64,000 bases of DNA. Origin: JAJFKX01 sp965230265. GTDB lineage: Bacteria; Pseudomonadota; Gammaproteobacteria; Xanthomonadales; Wenzhouxiangellaceae. Below the pieces are notes generated by a model. The model ran no database searches, was not told where the DNA came from, and worked only from the letters and a program-made list of their open reading frames with translations. The position numbers and the translations under genes are program-made. This document shows, one piece after another, positions 36,023 to 44,820 of the stretch. Where the stretch lies: positions 1,860,001 to 1,924,000 of the forward strand of contig OZ245999.1 in NCBI GenBank assembly GCA_965230265.1, in the 5' to 3' direction. Numbering within the stretch: the first letter of the stretch is position 1; every line of letters starts with the position of its first letter.

Positions 36023-37966
36023 TTATTTGACCCTCGTTGCGATAAGTTCGGCGACGACGCCAGGCTCTGCTAAAGTTGATATATCCCCCAACTCGGCCGT
36101 ATCTTCTGCTGCAATCTTTCGCAATATTCGTCTCATAATCTTACCAGAACGTGTCTTAGGCAAGCCAGTCGCCCATTGGATCGAGTCTGGTGTGGCGATA
36201 GGCCCAATTGCTTGACGGACCCATTTTTTTAATTCATCAATCAGTTGCTGCTCAGGTTCAATGCCTTTCAGCAACGTCACATAAGCATAAACGCCCTGCC
36301 CTTTTATCTCATGAGGATAACCTACCACAGCAGCCTCAGCGACTTTGGGGTGCGCAACCAACGCGCTTTCAATTTCAGCCGTACCTAAACGATGACCCGA
36401 TACATTCAATACATCGTCTACCCGACCGGTAATCCAATAATCACCATCAACATCGCGACGAGCACCATCACCGGTAAAGTAAACCCCATCAAAAGCTGAA
36501 AAATAAGTATCGATAAAACGTTGATGGTCGCCGTATACAGTACGCATCTGACCTGGCCAGCTATCGCAAATCACCAGGTTTCCCTCAGCTTCTCCCAATA
36601 ACTGATGACCATCACCATCAACCAATGCCGGTTGAATTCCCAAAAATGGTAACGTTGCGGAACCAGGTTTTAACTGCATGGCACCAGGCAAAGGGGTAAT
36701 CAAAATACCACCGGTTTCAGTCTGCCACCAGGTATCAACAATCTGACAGCGAGATTCACCAACAACCTGAAAATACCACTCCCAGGCTTCCGGATTAATC
36801 GGCTCACCAACGGTACCCAATAAACGCAACGAGCTTCTATCGGTGGTTTTCACCGGTGCATCGCCTTCGCGCATCAAAGCACGTATAGCCGTGGGTGCTG
36901 TGTAGCAAATATTCACTTGATGTTTATCGCAAACCTGCCAAAACCGGCTGGCATCAGGGTAATTGGGCACACCCTCAAACATCAATGTCGTCGCAGCATT
37001 TGCCAAAGGACCATAAACAATATAGCTATGACCGGTAATCCAGCCCACATCTGCAGTACACCAATAGATATCACCAGGGTGATAATCAAACACATAACGA
37101 TGCGTCAGCATGGCGTATAGCAAGTAACCGGCAGTTGTGTGCAGCACACCTTTGGGTTTTCCGGTAGAACCAGAGGTGTACAAAATGAATAAAGGGTCCT
37201 CTGCATTCATGACTGCCGGGGGGCAATCGGTGGCAACATTTTCAACGGCTTGGTGCAACCACACATCACGTTGAGGGTGCCAATCGGTCTCAACATCAAG
37301 GTGTTTAACCACCAACACTTTATTGACCCGTTCACTGACATCAGGCTTGGCCAGTGCAGCATCCACATTGGCTTTTAAAGGAATCACCTTGCCACCACGC
37401 ACACCGGCATCGGCAGTGATCACCCAGCGACTGTCGCAGTCAATAATCCGGCCTGCCAGTGCTTCGGGTGAAAAGCCGCCAAAAACCACCGAATGGACCG
37501 CACCAATTCTTGCACATGCCAGCATCGCATAGGCTGCCTCGGGAATCATTGGCAGATACAACGTTACACGATCACCTTTTTTAACCCCCATCGCCAACAG
37601 CGCATTGGCAATTTGACACACCGAATCGTACAGCGACTGATAACTGATAATCTGCTGGACATCCGGTTCGTCACCTTCCCAGATGATTGCTGTTTGGTCA
37701 GCCTTGTCGGCCAAATGACGATCCACACAGTTATAGCAAACATTCAGTTCACCATCAGCAAACCAGCGGATGTGCAAATCATCACGTGCAAAAGACACAT
37801 CCTTAACCTGAGTAAACGGCTTGCTCCAGTCCAGCCATTGCCTGGCCTGCTGCGACCAGAAAGCTTCGTTATCCTCAATTGAACGGCGATATAGATGGCA
37901 ATAATCGTCCCGATCCAGCCAGGCGTGCTGCCGGACATGTTCTGGGACAGGGTATTTTTTACTCAC
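36023..37966 (-). CDS. acs: Acetyl-CoA synthetase
   Basis: This 647-residue AMP-forming ligase converts acetate, ATP and CoA to acetyl-CoA. It shows the ACS hallmarks: VTLYLPMIPEAAYAMLACAR, GAVHSVVFGGFS, the P-loop YTSGSTGKPKG, WCTADVGWITGHSY, DTWWQTETGG, YFTGDGARRD and the C-terminal PKTRSGKIMRR, whose Lys is the site of regulatory acetylation in this family. The upstream gap 37967-38211 holds a near-perfect palindrome (38106-38121) that may be a regulator site. Together with crbS/crbR it forms an acetate scavenging module. Confidence 0.96.
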   Translation of the reverse strand: MSKKYPVPEHVRQHAWLDRDDYCHLYRRSIEDNEAFWSQQARQWLDWSKPFTQVKDVSFARDDLHIRWFADGELNVCYNCVDRHLADKADQTAIIWEGDEPDVQQIISYQSLYDSVCQIANALLAMGVKKGDRVTLYLPMIPEAAYAMLACARIGAVHSVVFGGFSPEALAGRIIDCDSRWVITADAGVRGGKVIPLKANVDAALAKPDVSERVNKVLVVKHLDVETDWHPQRDVWLHQAVENVATDCPPAVMNAEDPLFILYTSGSTGKPKGVLHTTAGYLLYAMLTHRYVFDYHPGDIYWCTADVGWITGHSYIVYGPLANAATTLMFEGVPNYPDASRFWQVCDKHQVNICYTAPTAIRALMREGDAPVKTTDRSSLRLLGTVGEPINPEAWEWYFQVVGESRCQIVDTWWQTETGGILITPLPGAMQLKPGSATLPFLGIQPALVDGDGHQLLGEAEGNLVICDSWPGQMRTVYGDHQRFIDTYFSAFDGVYFTGDGARRDVDGDYWITGRVDDVLNVSGHRLGTAEIESALVAHPKVAEAAVVGYPHEIKGQGVYAYVTLLKGIEPEQQLIDELKKWVRQAIGPIATPDSIQWATGLPKTRSGKIMRRILRKIAAEDTAELGDISTLAEPGVVAELIATRVK

Positions 37967-38105
37967 TTATCACCTATTTAAGAGACCTCTAAATCGATTA
38001 CCCATAAATGATCGACTGGAAAATCGTTATTGGTCTATCCTGGTTACACAAACCCATGACTCTGAACCATTGACCTGAGCTGGTCGCATTCAGGTATGGA
38101 CAGTA

Positions 38106-38121
38106 TGCATTAATTAACGCA
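38106..38121. promoter_or_regulatory. Palindrome upstream of acs
   Basis: TGCATTAATTAACGCA is a 16-bp inverted repeat with one mismatched pair, lying 140 bp upstream of the acs start. It could be an operator for the acs regulator or simply an AT-rich palindrome. No known CrbR consensus is claimed here. Confidence 0.3.
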
Positions 38122-38211
38122 TAACCGACGATTACAACCTGCATAGCCATAAAGTGGAATGCGACAAAAGAAGTATAGGCTAAAGTTTTAAATATTTATT
38201 ACTTTTAACTG

Positions 38212-38844
38212 TTAAAAATAACCAAACTTCAAAAAGTCACTCGCCTTTTCTATGACTTTAGCCGACAAGACCATTTGTGTATGTGTTACTGGCATTACAA
38301 CGTGATCATTTAACTGCTCGCTGTGGGTTTCTTTAAGCAATACCGTTCCATCGTTGGCGTCCAGTAAACGCCCGGTAATCTGGCCAATCCCTACAGGACG
38401 GTTACCGGCAATCATCCCCACCTGCCGATCGGGTGGCAATTCAGCGAGCCCTTGACATAGCACCCCCACACTGCGTCCCAAAGCTGGCCGCAGCAGCGAT
38501 TGTTCGCCAATGCGTCTCGCCACATGGCTACCGGTTAACGGCGTACCCAACAAAACCACTCTGCCAGACGTTTTCAACTCATACTCAACCAGCATACGCA
38601 AAATCAGCAAACCACCCAGGCTATGACCTATAAAGTGCTGCTGTCTGGCATCAGACTGCATCGCAAATTGGTGCAAAGTCTGCACATTACGTGCAAACGG
38701 CTGACTGATAGTGGGATAGGAAAATACCCGCACCTGCCAGCCCTGACGGCGCAGTCGGTTGGCCATTAACGTCATGCCTATACCGTGATACCACAGACCA
38801 TGCACCAAAATGATTTCAGTACCTGCAACGATGTTTGCGCCCAT
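38212..38844 (-). CDS. Lipase-like alpha/beta hydrolase
   Basis: This 210-residue alpha/beta hydrolase has an oxyanion-hole motif LVHGLWYHG, the nucleophile elbow FIGHSLGGLL and a C-terminal His in PVTHTQMVLS. It resembles small lipase/PGAP1-like esterases; substrate unknown. There is no signal peptide, so it is probably cytoplasmic. ATG 38844 is preferred; the longer frame needs a TTG start at 38877. It lies ~40 bp after the FMN glutamate-synthase-like gene and may be the last gene of that cluster. Confidence 0.82.
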   Translation of the reverse strand: MGANIVAGTEIILVHGLWYHGIGMTLMANRLRRQGWQVRVFSYPTISQPFARNVQTLHQFAMQSDARQQHFIGHSLGGLLILRMLVEYELKTSGRVVLLGTPLTGSHVARRIGEQSLLRPALGRSVGVLCQGLAELPPDRQVGMIAGNRPVGIGQITGRLLDANDGTVLLKETHSEQLNDHVVMPVTHTQMVLSAKVIEKASDFLKFGYF

Positions 38845-38882
38845 ACCGTCTTGTCTCCAGCGATGCGTATTGTTCAAAGCGT

Positions 38883-40385
38883 TCAGCTGGTTTCTGCTGA
38901 AGGCTCTGGGTACAGTTCATCCATAGGAATTGAGCGGCCATGTTCAATAACAATACGGGCATGTTTACGACGCAAACCACGCGGCTCTTTGGCACCACAA
39001 GAATGCGCAATAATGCCCACTTCTTTTTTCATGTGCTCGGCATAATGCGCCACCCGCTCAGCTTTGCTTTCCGGCACCAGGCCGCCCTGCAGCTTTTTAT
39101 TGTGCGTGGTAATACCCGTAGGACAGGTGTTTTTATTGCACTGCAAGGCCTGAATACAACCCAGTGAAAACATAAACCCACGCGCTGAATTGATAAAATC
39201 TGCACCAGCACATAACGCCCAAGCAACCATCGTCGGGGTAATTAATTTGCCCGAGGCGATCACCCGAATACGATTACGCAAACCATACAATTTTAATTTA
39301 TCAACCACCATGGGCAGGCTTTCGCGAAGTGGCAGACCAACATCATCCATCAGCGGCATGGGTGCCGCACCTGTGCCGCCATCAGCACTGTCTATGGTCA
39401 TAAAATCTGGTGCCGATTCAATACCACGACGATTAATTTCACTAAATAAACTATCCAGCCAACCGCCACCACCCATCACTGCTTTGATCCCCGTTGGCTT
39501 ACCGCTCACTCGTCGCACCCGGTCGATCAGATCCAACAGGTCGCCTTCTGAATTCACTTCAGGGTGTCGGTTGGGGCTAATCGAATCTTCACCTTCAGGA
39601 ATACCACGTATAGCCGCTATTTTGGCTGTCACTTTTTCACCCGGCAAAATCCCCCCTTTGCCTGGCTTGGCTCCCTGGCTCAATTTGATTTCGATCATCT
39701 TGACTTGTTCATGGGCTGCTACTTCGCGCAATTTTTCATCGCTCAAATTACCTTCCTTATCGCGTACACCATATTTGGCTGTTCCCATCTGAAAGACCAC
39801 ATCACAGCCACCTTCCAGATGGTAAGGCGATAAACCACCCTCGCCAGTATTGAGCCAGATATTGGCCTGCTTTGCCCCCATCGATAAAGCCCGAACCGCT
39901 GGAGTGGATAATGAGCCATAACTCATAGCAGAGATATTGAAAAACGATGGTGCCGCATAAGGCTGGTCACTGTAAGGTCCGATCTCTACCGGGGCTGCTT
40001 TAACCGCATCCTCATCCAATGTGGGATAGGGGCAATTGGCAAAAATAACTGTGCCTTCGGCGTTCAGGCGCCGGGTAGACCCAAATGCCACCGTATTGTC
40101 CATGTCTTTAGCCGCACGATAAGCCCAGGAGCGTTCGGCACGGTTAAACGGCATTTCCTCACGGTCCATTGCAAAAAAGTATTGCCGGAAGAACTCTCCC
40201 ATATGTTCAAAAATATAACGGAACCGGCCAATGACCGGGTAATTTCGACGAATGGTATGGCTGGTTTGGGTTTTATCGGCGATATACATCCAGATAACCC
40301 ATAACACGCCTACGCCAATTGCAAAAATAAACAGGAACGCTAAAACTTCAAGTGTATTGAGTAAAAAATCTGCCATAAAAGTCAT
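38883..40385 (-). CDS. FMN-binding glutamate synthase family protein
   Basis: This 500-residue protein has an N-terminal membrane helix (residues ~10-35, TLEVLAFLFIFAIGVGVLWVIW) and a GltB-like FMN domain: FFNISAMSYGSLSTPAVRAL, NTGEGGLSPYHLEGG, KLSQGAKPGKGGILPG, DSADGGTGAAP, ASGKLITPTMVAWAL and the FeS-type cysteine set CIQALQCNKNTCPTGI. It lacks the glutamine amidotransferase domain of real GltB, so it is not a complete glutamate synthase; its reaction is unknown. It probably sits on the cytoplasmic face of the membrane. It follows the QEGLA gene by 28 bp in a redox-rich cluster. Confidence 0.88.
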   Translation of the reverse strand: MTFMADFLLNTLEVLAFLFIFAIGVGVLWVIWMYIADKTQTSHTIRRNYPVIGRFRYIFEHMGEFFRQYFFAMDREEMPFNRAERSWAYRAAKDMDNTVAFGSTRRLNAEGTVIFANCPYPTLDEDAVKAAPVEIGPYSDQPYAAPSFFNISAMSYGSLSTPAVRALSMGAKQANIWLNTGEGGLSPYHLEGGCDVVFQMGTAKYGVRDKEGNLSDEKLREVAAHEQVKMIEIKLSQGAKPGKGGILPGEKVTAKIAAIRGIPEGEDSISPNRHPEVNSEGDLLDLIDRVRRVSGKPTGIKAVMGGGGWLDSLFSEINRRGIESAPDFMTIDSADGGTGAAPMPLMDDVGLPLRESLPMVVDKLKLYGLRNRIRVIASGKLITPTMVAWALCAGADFINSARGFMFSLGCIQALQCNKNTCPTGITTHNKKLQGGLVPESKAERVAHYAEHMKKEVGIIAHSCGAKEPRGLRRKHARIVIEHGRSIPMDELYPEPSAETS

Positions 40386-40413
40386 GCAATAAAGCCTTTG
40401 ATAGTATTAATTT

Positions 40414-41694
40414 TTAGGTGAATGAAAAAAATGGTGCCGCCTGGGTCAAATCGGAATAATGTTTCTGTAACTGACTTAGGTCAACGGTATTTAAAAACGA
40501 CGAATAAGCCAGATAGCTTAACAAGAAACGCAGATCAGCCGCCCATGGGGGTAAAAACCTGGGGGCATCGCAATGACCTTCAGCAGCCAGTTCAGCCAAC
40601 GCTGCAATGTCTTCAATATCCAGCTTCCCGCAGAACAATAAGCGCAATAAATCTGCCCGCCCCAAGCTGACGGTAATACGCAGAAAATTATGCACCCGTA
40701 ACAGCCCTTCCAGATAAACAATATCCTTGGTGAAAGGCACACCGCCTTGCAGTACACCACCCCGAAAAACCCGACGGGCATTTTCATAAGATTGAATCTT
40801 ATTGCCCTGTGTGCGCTCCAGAAAATAACGATAAACCTGAATAAAGTCTGCACCATCCATCGCCATTTGTATGGCGATCACCCGGTCAGTTAAACGTCGC
40901 AACCGGTCCAATTCCATGCTGCCGGTAATAAACTCTGCAAATACTGCCAGCCCTTCCTGGGTACGGGTGGTTCCGGCATGACTGCGGGCCAAAATCGGCA
41001 ACGCTTTTTGTTGCTTGCCGTTGAGTGATGTGGCCACATGAATATAAGCCTCATGATGAATTAATTGAGCCACATCTTTATCGCTAAATTCAGCGCCGCG
41101 GCGAATACGAATACGCCGCGAACCAGCCAGTGCGTTAGCAGATAGCTCATCAACGATTTGCACCTTTGGTGCCTGGTCACCGAACAATTTATCTACCGCG
41201 ACACGCATTTCATGCGCCAACGCCTCGGCACTGCTGCTGCCCATGGGTAGACCCATGTCTAGCTCAGACAATGACGCCAGGGTTTTATCAAAACTTTGTG
41301 CCAACGCGAGCACTGACGTTTTACCATCCGGTAAGATCGCAGATGGTTGCCCGTACAATTGACTTGAGTGCTCCAGAAAACCTGCTTGCCCGAGCTTCGA
41401 TAACATCAGCGAGCCTTGCTCAACATCATCACATAAACGTTGTAACCAACTGCTGATTGCTGTGGTATCGGTGCCCAGCTGATTGGCTATTTCGCCGCGC
41501 GCAGCATCCACCGACTGCAAGGTATCCGCAGGGTCAAAGTCTGGATATTCCACTTGCGGTAATTGCTGCTCACCATTGGCAAAAAATGCTTCCCTTGTCG
41601 CTGCAGGCCAAGCCAGTGAACGCAGTATGCGCACTGGTTTTTCAGCAGCGCATATCTGCTCCAAAATAGCGGTGATTTTTTCAATCGGCAGCAT
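40414..41694 (-). CDS. QEGLA-motif protein (DUF1704, putative metallopeptidase)
   Basis: This 426-residue protein carries the family hallmarks HHEAYIHVATSLNG (a zinc-site-like His-His-Glu...His) and TRTQEGLAVFAEF, and RIRIRRGAEFSDKD before them. Bacterial members are annotated as flavohemoglobin expression-modulating QEGLA proteins. The same domain is found in the animal MATCAP tubulin tyrosine carboxypeptidases, which suggests a metallo-carboxypeptidase. The bacterial substrate is unknown. ATG 41694 is chosen; a TTG precedes it directly. It lies 18 bp after the NDH-2-like gene and 28 bp before the FMN protein. Confidence 0.87.
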   Translation of the reverse strand: MLPIEKITAILEQICAAEKPVRILRSLAWPAATREAFFANGEQQLPQVEYPDFDPADTLQSVDAARGEIANQLGTDTTAISSWLQRLCDDVEQGSLMLSKLGQAGFLEHSSQLYGQPSAILPDGKTSVLALAQSFDKTLASLSELDMGLPMGSSSAEALAHEMRVAVDKLFGDQAPKVQIVDELSANALAGSRRIRIRRGAEFSDKDVAQLIHHEAYIHVATSLNGKQQKALPILARSHAGTTRTQEGLAVFAEFITGSMELDRLRRLTDRVIAIQMAMDGADFIQVYRYFLERTQGNKIQSYENARRVFRGGVLQGGVPFTKDIVYLEGLLRVHNFLRITVSLGRADLLRLLFCGKLDIEDIAALAELAAEGHCDAPRFLPPWAADLRFLLSYLAYSSFLNTVDLSQLQKHYSDLTQAAPFFSFT

Positions 41695-41712
41695 CAATCA
41701 GTCAACCTATGA

Positions 41713-43347
41713 TTATGACGTTAGCTTATCTGCAGTATCAGTTGATGTGGTTTTTAAATAATGATCCATCGGCGGCAAATTCGCTTGCAGCGCTACAAAA
41801 TCATCCCGCGATAATATCAGCACTCTACTATCATCGACGGCCTTCAAATAACCGGTGGTTTCCATGTTGTTCGTCAAAACTCTGTCGCCCCAATGATCGC
41901 CAGGGTTAAGTAACCGCATTTGCAACTGTCCATCAGTATTTTTCCGGCTGGCTTCAAGTTGCCCTTCAGCCACCACATAAAACCCATCAGCGATTTGGCC
42001 GGGTACGAAAATTACATCACCGGCACTATAACGGACGTAGCGACAGGCGCGAACCTGGCGGTTGTTGACCTGCACAGTCGTACGCGGCACGAAATAATCC
42101 AAAAACCAGTTTAATGCAACCCGCATTTTTGTAATAAACCCTGGCAGCATCAACATATAAAACCCACGCCACATCGACCAGGCAATAACCCCCGAAAACC
42201 GAACGCCAAACACTTTGGCTACCGCCTTATAGTTACCGATAGAAGCCAATGAACCACGCGGTTTATATTGGAAAGGTTTAATTTTTCGCCCTTGAATACT
42301 GGCGATGATATTGTCGGCCAGACAACGCGCTTCGCGCACTGCATATTGGGCAGTTGGCGGTGCATAATCACCGACAGTCTTGGGGTTATCAACCATAGGA
42401 ATTAACGCCACATCTCCAACACTCCAAACATTGTCGCGGCCTTGTACCTGTAAAGAACGTTGAGTAACGATTTTGCCTTTTTCCAACTGCAAACCCTGTT
42501 GCTGTTGTAAGTCCAAAATCAGCTGTGCCGGACCATTGCCAATGGTACTGACCAGAGTCGCCGTATCAATCTTTTCTCCGTTATCCAACTCAACAGCAGT
42601 AGCACTGGCTGATTTAAGGCCGCAATTCAACATTATCTTTACGCCGCGTCGCTCAAGCTGTTGGTGAGCATATTGAGCCAATTCCGGGGGCAGTTCCGGT
42701 AATAGCCTATCGCCTCGCTGAACCAGAATGCCTTGTAACTCTTCCGCCCCAATATTGGGATAGTATTTGAGTGTGCGACGGATCATCTCTGACATTTCAC
42801 CAATGGTTTCCACGCCTGAAAAGCCACCACCGGCAACCACAAACGTCAGTAGTCGTTTCTTAAGCTCTATATCTTCGGTAACATCGGCATGCTCAAGCCG
42901 TTCAATCACAACATTGCGCAGATGATGTGCATCTGCCAGATTTTTTAGTGTCAAACTGTGCTCTGTAAAACCCGGTAGAAAAGACAGGTTAGTGGTCTGC
43001 CCATTGGCGATCACCAAATGATCGTAATGGCAATCCAATAAACGCCGTTTGCTGCCCTGTACCAACTGCACACGTTGCTCATTGAACTGAATACCCCGAA
43101 CTTCTGCCATCCGTGAACGTACTCCGGGAATCATCAAACGCAATGGCGTGACTGCATCCTGAGCATTGATAGTGCCGGAGGCAACCTCTGGCAGTAGTGG
43201 CTGAAACACAAAATAATTGGTGTCATTGATCAGTTCAATATCGGCTTTATCCGCCAAGCGCTTATGCAAATATTTTGCGGTATAGGCACCGCCAAAACCC
43301 GCTCCAATAATGACGATTTTAGGCTTGTTGTTACCGTTTGCTGGCAT
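41713..43347 (-). CDS. NDH-2-like flavoprotein with C-terminal cyclic-nucleotide-binding domain
   Basis: This 544-residue protein has the FAD motif IVIIGAGFGGAYTAK at the N terminus, the second Rossmann motif VVAGGGFSGVETIGE around residue 175, and VWSVGDVALIP near 305, as in type II NADH:quinone oxidoreductases. A membrane-associating segment (WSMWRGFYMLMLPGF) follows. From about residue 425 there is a cyclic-nucleotide-binding-like beta-roll (GDVIFVPGQIADGFYVVAEGQLEA and a GDHWGDRVL stretch). The extra domain suggests that electron transfer is controlled by a nucleotide or that the domain serves for docking. It lies 22 bp after the aldehyde dehydrogenase gene. Confidence 0.88.
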   Translation of the reverse strand: MPANGNNKPKIVIIGAGFGGAYTAKYLHKRLADKADIELINDTNYFVFQPLLPEVASGTINAQDAVTPLRLMIPGVRSRMAEVRGIQFNEQRVQLVQGSKRRLLDCHYDHLVIANGQTTNLSFLPGFTEHSLTLKNLADAHHLRNVVIERLEHADVTEDIELKKRLLTFVVAGGGFSGVETIGEMSEMIRRTLKYYPNIGAEELQGILVQRGDRLLPELPPELAQYAHQQLERRGVKIMLNCGLKSASATAVELDNGEKIDTATLVSTIGNGPAQLILDLQQQQGLQLEKGKIVTQRSLQVQGRDNVWSVGDVALIPMVDNPKTVGDYAPPTAQYAVREARCLADNIIASIQGRKIKPFQYKPRGSLASIGNYKAVAKVFGVRFSGVIAWSMWRGFYMLMLPGFITKMRVALNWFLDYFVPRTTVQVNNRQVRACRYVRYSAGDVIFVPGQIADGFYVVAEGQLEASRKNTDGQLQMRLLNPGDHWGDRVLTNNMETTGYLKAVDDSRVLILSRDDFVALQANLPPMDHYLKTTSTDTADKLTS

Positions 43348-43369
43348 GTACCGGTCACATCAGGTCTGA

Positions 43370-44767
43370 TTATTTAACATTGGTATTCCAAACCAATTGT
43401 TTTTCAACCTGCATATCTTCTATGGTGTAGGACATTCCACCCACGCCGTAGCCAGAATGTTTCAATCCGGCAAACGGCATGCCATCGACTCTGAATGCCG
43501 TGTGGTCATTGACCATGACGGTGGCAGCATTGACCTGGCTGTATACCTGCTCGGCGATCTGCAGGCTGCTGGTGAACACGGCTGCCTGAAAAGCATAAGG
43601 CAATGCATTGGTTCGTTCGATGGCTTGCTGTAGATTGTCATAGGCATAAACACACACCACCGGACCAAACACTTCTTCGGTGCTGACTTTGGCATCTTCG
43701 GCAGGGTTCAGCAATACCGTCGGAGCATAGCAATTGTTATCCAGCCGCTTGCCGCCACACAACAATTTTGCCCCACCAGCAACCGCTTCTTTAACCCATT
43801 CATCCACACGGTCAACTTCTACTGAACGAATCAGTGGCCCGACTTCCGTTTCACCATGCCGCGGATCGCCGACCTTCAAGGCTTTGGCTTTTTCCGCCAG
43901 ATCATGGGCAAACTGTTCGGCAATGGCGTGTTCGGCATACACTTTCTGTACCGATACACAAACCTGCCCGGCATGATAAAACCCGCCTTTGGTGACTGCT
44001 GGCAGCGCAGCATCAAGATTGGCATCAGCAGCTAAGAATAAAGGCGCCACACCACCATGCTCCAATGCACAACGCGTGCCGGGTGCCAGTTTTGACTTTA
44101 ACATCCAACCCACTTTAGCACTGCCAATAAAGGTGAAAAATGCCACACGTTTATCCGTGACCATGGTGGTGCTTAAACCGTTATCTTCAGGCAGCACAAA
44201 CTGACACCAGTCTTCTGGTAAACCTGCCTGATGCGCAATCTTGACAAACGACAGACAAGACAAGGCCGTGTCTTTGGCTGGTTTAACCAATACCGGACAG
44301 CCCGCTGCAATTGCAGTGGCCACTTGATGCACAATTAAATTCAACGGGTGATTAAACGCACTAACTGCCACCACCACACCGCGTGGTTCACGTTGGGTAA
44401 AGGCTCGTCGGCCATGTGAGGCTTCGGTGCCACCCATGGCTATCACATGCCCTTGGTCACTGCGGATCACTTCAATACAGATTTTAACGCCATCAACGGC
44501 ACGTTTTGCTTCAGCGCGTGAATCAATTAAGGGCTTACCTCCCTCACTGGCAGCCTGCAGAGCCAGATCTTCCTGTTGTGCATTGAGGATTGACGCAATA
44601 CGCTCTAGAATCTCCACGCGTTGATGTACAGGTATCCAACCGGATTTATCACTGTGCAGTTGTTCAGCCGTTGCCAGCGCCTGCTCAACAGCATCGGCAT
44701 CCGCTAAAGGCACCTGCCCCAGCTCACTCCCATCGAAAGGAGATTTGACGGTGTGCATTTTGCTCAT
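43370..44767 (-). CDS. NAD(P)-dependent aldehyde dehydrogenase family protein
   Basis: This 465-residue ALDH has VVAVSAFNHPLNLIVHQ, PVLVKPAKDTALS, FTFIGSAKVGW, the catalytic Glu in ALEHGGVAPLF and Cys in GGFYHAGQVCVSVQ, and EEVFGPVV. The catalytic Glu region is slightly unlike the usual ELGG (here EHGG). Substrate unknown; the neighbouring TPP enzyme could supply an aldehyde or oxo-acid, or the ALDH could act on acetaldehyde-like products. ATG 44767 has AGGA 11 bases upstream; the TTG at 44776 is unlikely. It lies 53 bp after the TPP-enzyme gene. Confidence 0.87.
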   Translation of the reverse strand: MSKMHTVKSPFDGSELGQVPLADADAVEQALATAEQLHSDKSGWIPVHQRVEILERIASILNAQQEDLALQAASEGGKPLIDSRAEAKRAVDGVKICIEVIRSDQGHVIAMGGTEASHGRRAFTQREPRGVVVAVSAFNHPLNLIVHQVATAIAAGCPVLVKPAKDTALSCLSFVKIAHQAGLPEDWCQFVLPEDNGLSTTMVTDKRVAFFTFIGSAKVGWMLKSKLAPGTRCALEHGGVAPLFLAADANLDAALPAVTKGGFYHAGQVCVSVQKVYAEHAIAEQFAHDLAEKAKALKVGDPRHGETEVGPLIRSVEVDRVDEWVKEAVAGGAKLLCGGKRLDNNCYAPTVLLNPAEDAKVSTEEVFGPVVCVYAYDNLQQAIERTNALPYAFQAAVFTSSLQIAEQVYSQVNAATVMVNDHTAFRVDGMPFAGLKHSGYGVGGMSYTIEDMQVEKQLVWNTNVK

Positions 44768-44820
44768 AAATATCAATCCTTATGTATTGCGCTGCTAAGA
44801 AAAAACACTGTTATCAATGC

